From Branchiostoma floridae (taxonomy: Eukaryota; Chordata; Leptocardii; Amphioxiformes; Branchiostomatidae), in contig NC_049982.1 in NCBI RefSeq assembly GCF_000003815.2, forward strand, positions 17,940,865 to 18,004,864: a stretch of 64,000 nucleotides of DNA, written 5' to 3'. Of this stretch, positions 10,901 through 21,552 are shown one piece after another. A program made the translations under genes and the position numbers. Position 1 is the first letter of the stretch. Each line of letters opens with the position of its first letter. Below the pieces are notes generated by a model. It worked only from the letters and a program-made list of their open reading frames with translations, was not told where the DNA came from and ran no database searches.

Positions 10901-12891
10901 CTGGCCACCACCTTTCTTACACTTTGGACTGCTCGACTTGACAGGACTGAAAGGGGTGGACAGGTCACCCTGGAAAAACAGCTTCCTTCTCAGGGATGAC
11001 GTACTTAATACCTCCTGCTCCTGATCTTCTGGGACAGGCTGGGGTGTAGAGAAATGCTCAGGGCCTGGGAGGGGCAGCACATAATGAACAACATGCACAA
11101 TGAGCCTGTGATATTGCAGAAATCTTGTAACAGAACAATTGTGAATGGAGAACTCATAAGCACAACTCACCCAGAATGGCTTCCAAGTCGAAGTCTGGAG
11201 GTAGTGTCAGTAATGTCTGGCATGAAGCTGGATGAAAATATCAACAAACAATAAAATTACATGGATTAAAATGAAAGCTCTGTAGGATTGTTACCTGGTA
11301 AAAGGTCTTTCATATGTCATTATTGATATCATGTATATTTTACACATTTAAATGAAATTCATTGTGAAGAATCAGGCAAAGTATGGAAAAGGGGTCAGTC
11401 TGTAGTTACACCAGAGGATCACAAAACAATGGCAACAATCAGAATGATGTAACAAGAATAAAGTAATCCAGAGACAGTATTTTGCAGAGTCCATCAATAT
11501 AGTTAGAAAAATCAGACCAGGGGGGCATCCGGAATCCAAACAGCCAGAATTTGATGCTGCCTTTGCCTCTAATAGATTTGCTGGGAAATCATATTTTTTT
11601 TAGCTATGCCACTGGACTACAGCAATGCACAGTTTGTATGATGAAGAGAACTGCTATGTGCAGAACTTACCATGTGTTGTTCCTTCTTTTGCTGCTGTCT
11701 CTGTGAAGGATGCATGTTGGTCAGCACTTTCTGTCCCACCTATAGGAGGGAGGTCCAGGAGACATCAGTTTATATGCTCTCATAAAAAATGCATGTTTTT
11801 TTTGCTATTCAACACTCTTTTTCAACTATGCTGATAATCTGGGTACTTTTCCTTGGTACGTTCTGCAGATTACAAGTTGCTAGTAATACATGTATAAGTA
11901 TTCCACCAAACGAACTGAAACTATTTGTAATTACTGATATAGGTCAACATAACATTACATGTGTAAGTTGTTGATACTGCTTAGTGACAGGTACCAATAG
12001 TCCAGTGCTAGTGATATACATGTACATGATATTGATACCAGCTGAGAACATTTACCTTGCTGTCCTGTCATCCTGGTTTTCCTGCGTGGTGATGACTGTG
12101 TCCATGGTGACGGCACAACGACAGACTGGGAGAAGAACTGGTTGATGGCTCGCTGTGCCTTCTCCTCCACATCTCTGTCATGGCTGATGGCACAAAAACA
12201 AAAAGCTTCTACATCATGTTTATCAGATTTTATCACATAACTGTGGATGAAATGGCAAAATCATTCCTAGATAATGAAACTTTTGCTTAATTCACACTGA
12301 TCTTTCAGTGTGTTTCTCATGAGACTTATAGCTCATCATGTAGGTATGTAGCATGTTGTTTGGCTACACATAGAAGACTTCCATTAGATATGGTGTGCTG
12401 TGTTGGTAAGTTGCAGCATGTCAGTGCGGTGTGTCATGTTTTTGGCAGACTTACGTCAGATGCAGCGTGTCATGTTGCCTGGAGACCTCCTCCATTGGGA
12501 TGTCTGCTGGATGCAGGATGGCCATCTGGTCAATGGACCAGCGGAACTCCTGGGGACAGGGAGGAGTGGAAGATAAACTGATTATTGAATTTATAATTCC
12601 ATTGCATGTTATAGCATGGGTTGCAGTTAAACCAAAACAAAATGAATCAATATTGATCACTACATTTCCCAGGGGCAGTAATCTCACCGTGCTTCCTGAG
12701 GAGGGGGTTGACTCCACCTTGTCAAACACAGAGGGACTGAGGGCTGTGAGGTGCAGTCTGTCTTCCACCCCCACCTCGAATGGGTTAATGGTAGATCCCT
12801 GTGAGGCAGTAAGGTACAAGCTGGACTCCATCTCCACCATGGATGGTTTACTGGCAGATCCCTGGGCACTGGAAGGGGTCTCCTCAGCCAT
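7982..12891 (-). CDS. BORA: Protein aurora borealis (BORA), complete, 10 coding exons
   Basis: BORA is phosphorylated by cyclin-bound CDK1 and activates Aurora A, which then phosphorylates the PLK1 T-loop at mitotic entry. Exons on the minus strand: 12891-12688, 12549-12455, 12183-12056, 11739-11671, 11227-11171, 11064-10805, 10628-10466, 10258-10165, 8900-8764, 8571-7982; phases agree throughout, giving about 598 residues (human about 560). Conserved blocks: INPFEVG and LSPSVFDKVESTPSS (exon 1), EFRWSIDQMAILHPADI (exon 2), AINQFFSQSVVVPSPWT (exon 3), TLLTLPPDFDLEAILG (exon 5), SLRRKLFFQGDLS with many S-P/T-P sites (exon 6), SPIGKSVFRTPSSS (exon 7). The last exon has DSGIN followed by C-Q-T-S (8252-8266), which recalls the DSGxxT beta-TrCP degron with Cys at the Thr position. 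The ATG at 12891 lies just after an acceptor, so a 5' UTR exon probably lies near MZT1. The next gene is MZT1, head to head. Confidence 0.95.
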
Positions 12892-12896
12892 GATAC

Positions 12897-13571
12897 TGTA
12901 GGCTTCACACAAATAGTTACACATTAATCATGCAACAATATCATTGTTTGGTGTGAGCCAAGGAAGTTCCAATTTTTGATAGGACCATTGAATTGCCCCA
13001 AGGAGGTTAACCTCCTTTATAATTTGGACCCAAGAATCTCGGATCAAGAAATTATCTCCTTGAATCATACAAAAGCCGAAAGCTCACATAGATCTACATT
13101 GAATTGGTGGGTCTAAACTGAAAACTACAGCTACATATAACTTTATAAAGACCTCCTTCTGATGGATTTTTCATATCAGATCAGTATCATAAATATACAT
13201 GTACTAGTATATGCATAACGTTACATTGATGATGCAGCCCACACAAGACGTTTTCTCAACACAGACAAGAATGGAAGATGTCTCACGTTTTCCGTCCACA
13301 CCAGAGGCTAAATCTCCAGTTGGGTGTAACTACAAGTCGTTGATTATCTCATCTGTATATCTGCTGACGCTATGGTTCCAGAAAGGTTGTCTAAACAGAG
13401 AAATTCGGCATCAATAATCGAAGTAACTCTCCTCGTATGTGCAGCTGATCAAGTTTTTAAATGTTTCCCCCTGACGTCACGCCGACCAACCACAGGCCAG
13501 CATTTTTCGAAAAGACTAGTGGGTAATTCAAACCACGCGAGATTTGTGGTGCGGCGGGATTTGAGTTGAAA
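12897..13571. promoter_or_regulatory. Shared BORA/MZT1 promoter region
   Basis: Only about 680 bp separate the two start codons. Visible motifs: a perfect CRE TGACGTCA at 13472-13479; TTCAAA (TTTGAA on the minus strand, CHR-like) at 13527-13532; CGCGAG at 13536-13541; GGCGGGA (E2F-like) at 13553-13559, followed at once by TTTGAG; and the MZT1 ATG at 13572. CHR and E2F sites are the usual inputs of DREAM/MMB-controlled G2/M genes, which suits both products. No TATA box is seen. The motif reading is direct; the regulatory role is inferred. Confidence 0.55.
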
Positions 13572-14840
13572 ATGGCGGAGGCGCGAACAAATTCTGTCCG
13601 GGAAGCGATGGACAGTAAGTATTCAGTCGTGTGGGGTAGATAGAAGAAAGAGAAGGACGGTATATGGTACATGTTCTCTTTGTTTGTCGAAGATTTGATG
13701 TTGGGGTATGAGTGCATGTTGCGTTGAACAGGTTATCACCAAAACTGTTTGGTGAGGTCTGTGTTTTGAAATCATACTCACAGCATAACCAAGGTAGCCT
13801 GAGTATCATCCGTATTCTACCGGGGCTCCTTACACTCGCTACCCCTAAGTGGGTGTACGGAGCCCCGGTAGAAATAGGATGGTACCCAGGCTATAACCAA
13901 GGAGCTTACTGATAAAAGCTCCTTGGCATAACTAATCACTACGTAGCCGATTCTGTAACGTTACGTAAGATCGCAACTTGAAGCACATTTGTGGTTGTGC
14001 CCGCTGAGTCGCAACATTCATGGTTGATGTTGTAGTTTCTTTGCCAGCAGAAACTCTCAGCAGATGCATAGTGCATGACAGGTACATGTAGATTGTCAGA
14101 AAGATGTCATGTCTCTTGAATTTATTATGATATCATGATGAGGAAGTTTAAATGTGTTTGATATAACATCACTGTCCCCATATATACCTGCTCTCCCCAG
14201 CGCTACAGGAGATCTCCAGACTACTGAACACAGGGCTGGACTCTGAGACACTCTCCATCTGTGTACGTCTGATCGAGCAGGGGGTGAACCCAGAAGCACT
14301 CGCATCTGTTATCAAGGAACTGAGAAGAGAAACAGCTGCCCTTAAGGTTTGTAGGCAGGTATAATGGTAATGAAGACTTAAGTATGTCATGTTTCTGGTA
14401 TTTTAGCTGTACTACAAGGTCAGGTACAAGTTCCGTACAACATATGCAGAAATAGAAAAACCCCGTCAGGTTGAATTAGCATGTGTTTTATGATTTATTG
14501 CTGAGGATACTGTGAGCATCATAGCTGATAAGCTTCAGAGGTGATCCAAAGTTTAGAGTTGTTAGGGCTGTTTTGTAAGCATATGGTAGAATATAGTATT
14601 ATACATTGTAATACAATCAATCTGGTTTTGTAATTATTGTTGTTGATGTGAATAAGGTGATATGCCTTTACTATTGATAAAACATGATGTGTTTTTCTCA
14701 TAGATTAGGCTGTTTTATATCCTGATGTTCTCTTCTTTTATGTATTTAAGTTATGTAAGTCATTACTCATATAAGTGAACCTGTCCTCATTGTCCCTCCT
14801 GCAGGCAGCAGAGAGAATAGGGTCCCCCTCGCCTGACTAG
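13572..14840 (+). CDS. MZT1: Mitotic-spindle organizing protein 1 (MOZART1), complete
   Basis: A small subunit of the gamma-tubulin ring complex that binds the N-terminal helices of gamma-tubulin complex proteins and is needed to recruit them to centrosomes and spindle poles. Exons 13572-13614, 14201-14346 and 14805-14840 join in phase to 74 residues (human 82). The diagnostic core is intact: [20 protein letters not shown], then [20 protein letters not shown], then [17 protein letters not shown]. The short tail is RIGSPSPD. The N-terminus lacks the Ala-rich extension of the mammalian protein. Intron 1 contains a palindromic foldback element. The gene is divergent from BORA. Confidence 0.96.
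13785..13902. mobile_element. 98-bp palindromic foldback MITE with 10-bp target duplication
   Basis: The two halves of 13795-13892 are near-perfect reverse complements: CTACCGGGGCTCC on the left, GGAGCCCCGGTAG on the right, with outer arms AGCCTGAGTATCATCC and GGATGGTACCCAGGCT. The direct repeat ATAACCAAGG flanks it at 13785-13794 and 13893-13902. The 10-bp length suggests a Mutator-like (9-11 bp) rather than hAT (8 bp) origin, by inference. It lies in MZT1 intron 1. Confidence 0.75.
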
Positions 14841-16350
14841 AGGAAGACTACATACAAGACTGTGCCGTGACTGGGGAGGTTTTCTACATACAAAACTCTC
14901 AAGTCTGCTGGATAAGAAGTCTGCATGTCCTTTGATCTGTCGGAAACACAAAAGGACTACTTTGAATTTGAATGCTGTGATGAAAGTGAGACTGATGGAA
15001 ATAACAGATCCCTGAAAGAACTTAACAGAATTGATAGTCCTCCTGGCCTGCAGTCACAAGAATGTTGCTTTGGTTACATTTCTACATCAGAGAAGCAGGA
15101 TCATTCTATTTGTATTACATAATTTACAAGTAGTTCCTAAGTCTTACTTTTGTTCTATTGTGAAGTTGCACAATTGAAAGAGAAAAGAAGAAGAAGAAAA
15201 GATCAATATTCCTGTATAGATTATTGTCAGACAAAGGATATTGTGATGATGCAAACATGATGCCAGTTGATAAGGGATAATTCCCATACCTTCTGTCTTA
15301 GAGCTGATCAAATCTTTGCCATGCGGCAGTCATGGCATATTGATATGATATAAACGGTGAGCACAAAACAATGTTGTAAGAAGTCTTGACAATAGTAACA
15401 TCATACCAGTAAGACAAGGAAGAATTTGTTACTATGTAGCAACAGAAAAAATGGAGATTTGTACAGTTTTACTGGCACTTTTGAAAATGTGCATGAATTA
15501 ATTACAAGTGGTACTTTTAGTTTTATACATGTATGTGTAGATGAAACTTTGCTACTACTGGTTGTAAAGTGACATGCCCCTGCAACCACTGTCGGCAAAC
15601 CACAGTGCAGCATTAAAGATATTGTTTGCCCATAAGACTTGTCTAGCTTGTGTTGGTTTTTGATGGTCTGAACACATATCAAAGATGTCATAAGTCAGAG
15701 ATCCCCAAAGAGTTCACTTATAAAGTACCCATTGTGCAGCTCAATATGTGACAGGTAGTACAGAGTACCAAGGAGTGATGTGTCTACAATTTCAGTGTTA
15801 CTTCATCTGCGCAAGTCACGACTTCCGATGACGATAACAAGGCAATTGTTTTAGTGACATCTAAGATAAGACCCATTAATGTGTGCAATTGTGATAATTA
15901 ACCAACAGGTGTGGTTGTCATTAGATGAAGCACAGATTTAGAGGCAGAACAATGCGCCACTTGCCCCCTTTTGTTAAGACGTGCGGCTTCTGACGCCAAC
16001 CTAAACATGTCCGACAGCTCGGACCGGCCATCTCCCGAAGCGGTTATCTGAGTCGTGACAAGCTTCGACACTTATCATCTACCCTTCCATTGTTTCAGTT
16101 ATGGTAATATAAGTTTGTGATAAACAACACTAGTTCTATTCCCCGAGCGTGGTGGATGTGACGTATGGTGTACCCGCAGGTCCGGATGGTGTCCGAGTCA
16201 GTCGGGCCGCACAATGGCCCGAGATACACACTTTTGTTTTCCTAACCTCCGCTGACGTAAGAGGTTCAGTCGTACGACTGGTCAGTACGCTGATCGGTAA
16301 CATTAGAACCTACTGACGTTTGGCCCCTGCCCGCGGGGCAGAGTGGTCTG
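14841..16350. other. MZT1 3' UTR and NOXO1-like upstream region
   Basis: No exon-like sequence is supported. A 65-codon frame at 14925-15122 lies in the probable MZT1 3' UTR and has no recognisable domain. The NOXO1-like core promoter begins at about 16.35 kb. Confidence 0.5.
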
Positions 16351-16357
16351 TATATAA
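16351..16357 (+). promoter_or_regulatory. TATA box of the NOXO1-like gene
   Basis: TATATAAG in a GC-rich setting about 215 bp upstream of the ATG at 16569. This would put transcription start near 16380. It contrasts with the TATA-less housekeeping promoters elsewhere in the window and fits an inducible gene. Confidence 0.55.
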
Positions 16358-16568
16358 GACAGACAGGATACCGGCGGAACCCGGTCAGTCTGAACACCTG
16401 CGGACGGGACTGGACTGTAGAAAAGTTTATCACCCCAACAACTCTGGATTAGGTCAACTTTTAACCGTAACAACGTTGTCTGTTTGTAAAAGCTCAGCAC
16501 TCTTCCTTGTGAAAAATTGAGGACTTGTCTTTGTCATCTTTCGAGCACGTTTCTTATCTTCTAAGAAC

Positions 16569-19500
16569 ATGTTGGGTCGACTGCAAGTGCAAGCTGACAT
16601 GGGAGGTGCGTAGAAATCACTGACTCCAGGTCTACCTGTAGTCTGAGCCTCGTTACAATTGTTTCCTCGTCAAAAACAACAGTAAAATGTTATAACTTAT
16701 TGGACAAGGCCTAGGTAGGCAGTTTACTTGAAATAAGATCGTCAAATGATTTCCTCCCCTAGGCTCCAGCTGGTCGTTGCGCTCGGACGTGTCGGACTCG
16801 GGCCGGCGGCTGGTGGCTGTTCAGATGGTGGGGGTGGAGAAGCGGTACTCCCCGCGCAGGCACCATGTGAGTACGGTACAAACGTACGGTAAAACACAAC
16901 ATCGACTTCTTCAAAATCAAATCAACTTACAATCACAGTCTGTTTTATAATTTCCTACATAACGTAACTGTCCGCCACATTGTTCCATCCAGGTGTATAT
17001 TGTGTCGGAGCTGTGGTCTGACGGGTCCCGTCTGGTGGTCTACCGGTCCTACAGGCAGTTTCGCGCGCTACATGTAAGGTCAATGTATGGATATACGGAA
17101 CTAAGCACAAACACGGGCAACTTTTGGTAATGATTGTAAGCTATCTTGGTTAGTTTATCTACCGGTCAAAGGAAAACGGTGTTAAGTTGAATGGTCCCCA
17201 CCTTCCAATATCGTGCCCGAGACACAGTGGACAACAATGTTAATCCACTGCCCTTGTAGGCTAAAAGGCTATGGGACTACCTTTACCTTCTGTCTGTTCT
17301 TTGTATATGTGGCACTCTTAAGATGAATTACTAAATTGAGTGCAGTGCCACATTGTCCTCGTCTTTAAAGCAAATTTTGAAAGTTGACTGTGTAAAGATT
17401 GCACATCATGCGTGACGCCCTGTGGTTATATATACCAAAAGATCTACAAAACCATTTTGGTAAACTTTTCGCATTGAGTGTAAGTAAATGAGCCTTCATG
17501 TCCTCAAATGTACAGAAACAACTGAAGGAGATGTTTCCTGTCGAGGCTGGCCAATTCCGTGGGGAAGAGAGGGTGCTGCCTAAGTTCCCAAGTAAGTGTA
17601 AGGACTGGGCTGACAGGGAACAATGAGGAGAGGGGCGGGGTTGTGCTAATATCTGGCAGAAAGCAAACCAACTAAATCATGATCACCACATACAAGACAA
17701 GAGAAAATGCTTTTCAACATGATTTTCGTATAGAATCTGACGTCTGTATCAGTTCACACGAAGGCTAAACATCAGATCTTTTGATATACACGTATGCCAT
17801 GTGCACGAATTTGTCAAGAAGATAACGCAGACCCTTCCCACCCTCCGTCGATCTGACAGACAAACCGTCCAGTCCAGGTCTCGGAAGGAAGTTCTCCGTC
17901 GGGAGATTCGCCTGTGTGCAGAAGGACCTACAAGAATACTGTCAGGTATGAGGACAATCTGATATCAAAATTATATCAAAGAAAAGCATACAATAAAATT
18001 ACTCATATGTACACAATTCTTTCTTACGTTTCTTTTGGGGCAATTTGGTCCGTTCATCCACTGATGGTATTTTCTGTATCAAGGCTACAACATTTATTCA
18101 GAACTTAATCACAAAGCAAGAGCAGTACTAAAATATTTTCATCTGATTTTTTTTCCTTTTTAATAAGGATCTTCTGAGGCTGGACTCAAAGATCGTGCTC
18201 TCTCCGCTGTTCCAAGGTTTTTTCGCACCATCAGATGACGACTTGAGGTCTTCCCAGAACAGGTAGGGGATCTAAGGCGTTAGTGCTTTAGTTGCTGTGT
18301 TATGATTGGTCACGTGATAAAGATTTCTATTTTAACATTTGATTTAATATAATTTGCTGCCCTCAGGCATCTACCGTTGTTGTTCACCCCTTGATGCATA
18401 TTTTTCTAGCAGAGGTTACGGTCGGGGGAGTAAAGTGGTTTCCAACCTTAACTTAACGACGATAAAAATCGTGACCATTATCACTCACCCACCGGAACAT
18501 CTGCTTGGAGAATGTACCCCGGTTTATTTTCGCCCTAAAGTTTTTCCCCTAACTGCTGCCACCGCTTGTTGCAGTGAGAAGCGTCAGAAAACCGTCATGA
18601 TTATCCCCACCGAGGCCGCGGAGCCAGAGCAGCCGCGTTCACCATGTGGTAAGTCGGCTGTAAACCGCTAGAGGTTTCTCAAGGTGGACTGTTATGTCAT
18701 GATCATCATGTTTTGATATCGTCATTCTCTACACACCACTTCATTTGTAAATGCACGCCATCATGGGTTGATATCTTGTTCCAGATGTGGAGATTTCTGC
18801 CCCGCTCTTTGATTTGGACTCCTATCGCGCAGTCGCAGACTACAAGGCCGTGTCCAAAGGTGAACTGAGTCTGACGGCGGGGGAAGTATGTGACGTCATC
18901 CACACCACACTTTCAGGTGAGAGACCTGATTCTTTTCAGCAAGTGGTTTATCTGTCGTGACGTTTCTCCGGAGAAAAGTAACTTGAACATACATCTCCCC
19001 GTTTTATTTCTGATGAATGGAATAAGTTTGGTCTAATTCATGTACTGTAGTAATTGTTTTGTCCCGACCATCAGGTTGGTGGCTGGTGGAGAATGCGTCA
19101 TGTGAACGTGGCTGGGTCCCGGCGTCTCACCTAGAGGCAGACACACCCTCTCCTACACCAAAACCGGGGACTCAGTCGGTAGGGAGTCCAGCCACACAAC
19201 CTGGCCATGAGACAGGATCCATGAGTGAAAGTGGAGGGGAAGGTAAGATTGAGACCGTATTTTTAGTCTAACTGTTCACCCTGGCATAATCTGATTGTAA
19301 ACTACCATGCCTGAGTAGGTATATACACTAGTAACGTTACATCATTACTTAGCGTCTTTATCTTTGCCGGAGTGGTGGGGGAAAACGGACAAGTAGCCGG
19401 GGATTCCATATTTCTAATGTGACGATAATTTCTTTCCAGCACCTATCCAGCGGTATGTCACAACCCGGCCCTACACGGCTACAGAAGACGACGAGCTCTC

Positions 19501-21320
19501 CTTCTGTGTAGGGGCAGTGCTGCAGGTCCTCCAGAGAACAGACGACGGTTGGTGGCAGGCAAGGTGAGGAAGCTTCACGAGGAATTATTCTAAACAGCGA
19601 GCAGGAATGTAGAGGTCAAGAGATAAATAGGGTGGAGTTGGATAACAAACAACGTGGAGTTGGTAGTCTTTTTTTTTCAAAACGAAAACATGCAGCTGGA
19701 AGATTCATGGGCAGGAAATGAAACACCAGACAGTTTCTTAATCTTGGATATTTTCACCGACTATATGATATATGTTGATCTTTTAGGTACAGCGGACAGG
19801 ACGGGTTTGTTCCTGCCATGTTTCTTCGGCCCTATAACACGCCATATGTCCATATGGTAGCTGCTACAAGCAAGGTATTTACATTGTTTACTTAAAAGTC
19901 TATGCGAAACTAATTCCACCTTTATCTTACCGTAATACATCAGGGTTTGCTAATGGGCCTATGCCTGAAGTACATACGAGTGTAATGACGTCAGAGCAAG
20001 TCAATGATAAAATTACAATCCTTCTCCAGCTCTCTATGGTGAATCTGCTGACTGCCGAGAAACAACAGAGGTCTAATAACAACAGTAGGAAAGGATCGTG
20101 CAGTGACGTCAGCTGGATGAGTTTACTGGGGGTACAGCTGTCACCTGGAAAAGGCAGTGCGGGGAGTGACATCAGCAGCATAGGCCTGACAGATGAGGGT
20201 GTGCCAGAAGTGAAGAACAGTATCGAAAGAGATACCAATAGGAAAGGCGACAACTTTGAGAGGGCGGACATTCTCGCAAAACGAGAGTTTCAGCCATCCA
20301 GCAAATTTGACTTGCCTAAGGTAAAATAACAATTGTTTCCACATTTAAGTGCCACAGCGCAGTGCAAAACGTTTCATCCTTATATCAGATTTATGACAGG
20401 CTCCTCCAGTGAAGTTAATGTAACTGTTTTTCTTACATTAAAGATAACCATCAGCATTGCTGACTCTGCTGCTGATTGCCAAGCCCATTCGGACACAAGG
20501 CAGGACACACCAAATTCCCCAAGGATCCCTCCTCGACCCTCAGAACAGGAAATCATACAGGTGGGTTTATGTGCTGTTACCATTACTCCACCAGGAAATG
20601 TCCAGAATCCCTTATCAAGAAAAATCTGTTACAAGTCGCCTCAACAGGAACTTAACCAGTGCAGTTGTTTGGGCAAGTGATACGACACCAGTCTCATGTT
20701 GGCTTTCTCAGGTAGTTTTTATAGAATACCAATATTATAACATTGGAGGCATGTGTTATGTTAGTATCTATCCCTGGTGTAGCTCCAAGGTCTAATCTAG
20801 TAACCATCAGCTGAAATAGGACACCCCAGGGGCTGTAACCAGTTTGGATAACAGGCCAGACAAGTGTTAAACTTAAAACAAATTGAGTCATTATAATTCA
20901 TGTCTGTACAATTGTTGTTCACAGAGGTGTTCACCATTGACCCAAAGAAGGTTGTTGTCAACACCAAGCACAGCTACAAGTGATGATGACTACACTTCTG
21001 TTGAGGGTGAGGCATTGGGTGCCGTGTGGACTGGCCGTCAGAGAAAGGATTCTGGCTTGGGCATAGTAAACCTTAGTTTCGAGCCTTGTGATTATGACCA
21101 TAATGAAGTCTGCCTGGACAGAGGTGATAACACTTTCAGCTCAATCACAAGCGTCCAGTCAGCTTTTAGTTTTTCCAAAAGTACATGTTGGCTGGACCAA
21201 GAAAAAACTCAGGGAGAGCCAAGTCCAAACACTGTGGCAGCTACAAGCAATGGTAGAGAGGAAGGTGTTAAGTTTGTCAGAAATAACAGACTTTGGATGA
21301 CACTGAAACTGAAAAGATGA
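16569..21320 (+). CDS. NOXO1: NADPH oxidase organizer, p47phox/NOXO1 family, complete
   Basis: A scaffold that docks the oxidase activator on p22phox and membrane phosphoinositides to switch on a NOX enzyme. Fourteen exons join in phase: 16569-16605, 16763-16866, 16993-17073, 17516-17591, 17860-17945, 18168-18262, 18575-18648, 18785-18916, 19075-19242, 19440-19563, 19787-19874, 20030-20320, 20444-20560, 20925-21320; 622 residues (human p47phox 390, NOXO1 about 370). PX domain, residues ~20-160: VYRSYRQF, LKEMFPVEAGQFRGEERVLP and LFQGFFAPSDDDL, closer to NOXO1 than to p47phox. SH3-A ~188-245 (ADYKAVSKGELSL, GWWLVENA, GWVPASHLE). SH3-B ~288-345 (RPYTATEDDELSF, GWWQARYSGQDGFVPAMFLRP). The tail has a Pro motif IPPRPSEQEIIQRCSPLTQR (~482-500), matching the p47phox PPRPS...RCS...KR segment that binds the activator SH3. 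A Ser/Asn-rich insert and a long C-terminus account for the extra length. It is a single pro-orthologue candidate for both vertebrate genes. Confidence 0.93.
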
Positions 21321-21386
21321 GCAGTACATGTTGGGAGTCTAGTAATTCCATTGATACTTTTGACTAAATGTTTCATCTTGGAGTCA

Positions 21387-21392
21387 ATTAAA
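21387..21392 (+). terminator. Poly(A) signal of the NOXO1-like gene
   Basis: ATTAAA about 65 bp past the stop codon. The converging RPS10 gene ends about 160 bp further on. Confidence 0.45.
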
Positions 21393-21511
21393 TTTTGGGC
21401 GAAGATTCCCCTTGCATGGTCATATCCACTAGTTTACATTACAAACAATATGTTTCAATAATATAATTACAAAGAAACACCAGACTAAAGGCAGTTTTCA
21501 AGAGTCAAAGG

Positions 21512-21517
21512 TTTATT
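21512..21517 (-). terminator. Poly(A) signal of RPS10
   Basis: TTTATT (AATAAA on the minus strand) about 36 bp past the RPS10 stop. This spacing suits the very short 3' UTRs of ribosomal-protein mRNAs. Confidence 0.7.
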
Positions 21518-21552
21518 GACATAGATCTGTACTGAAGTGATCCATCAGGGTC

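Noticed and set aside
14925-15122. 65-codon ORF after MZT1
   Set aside because: It lies in the probable MZT1 3' UTR, with no splice acceptor in phase and no domain.
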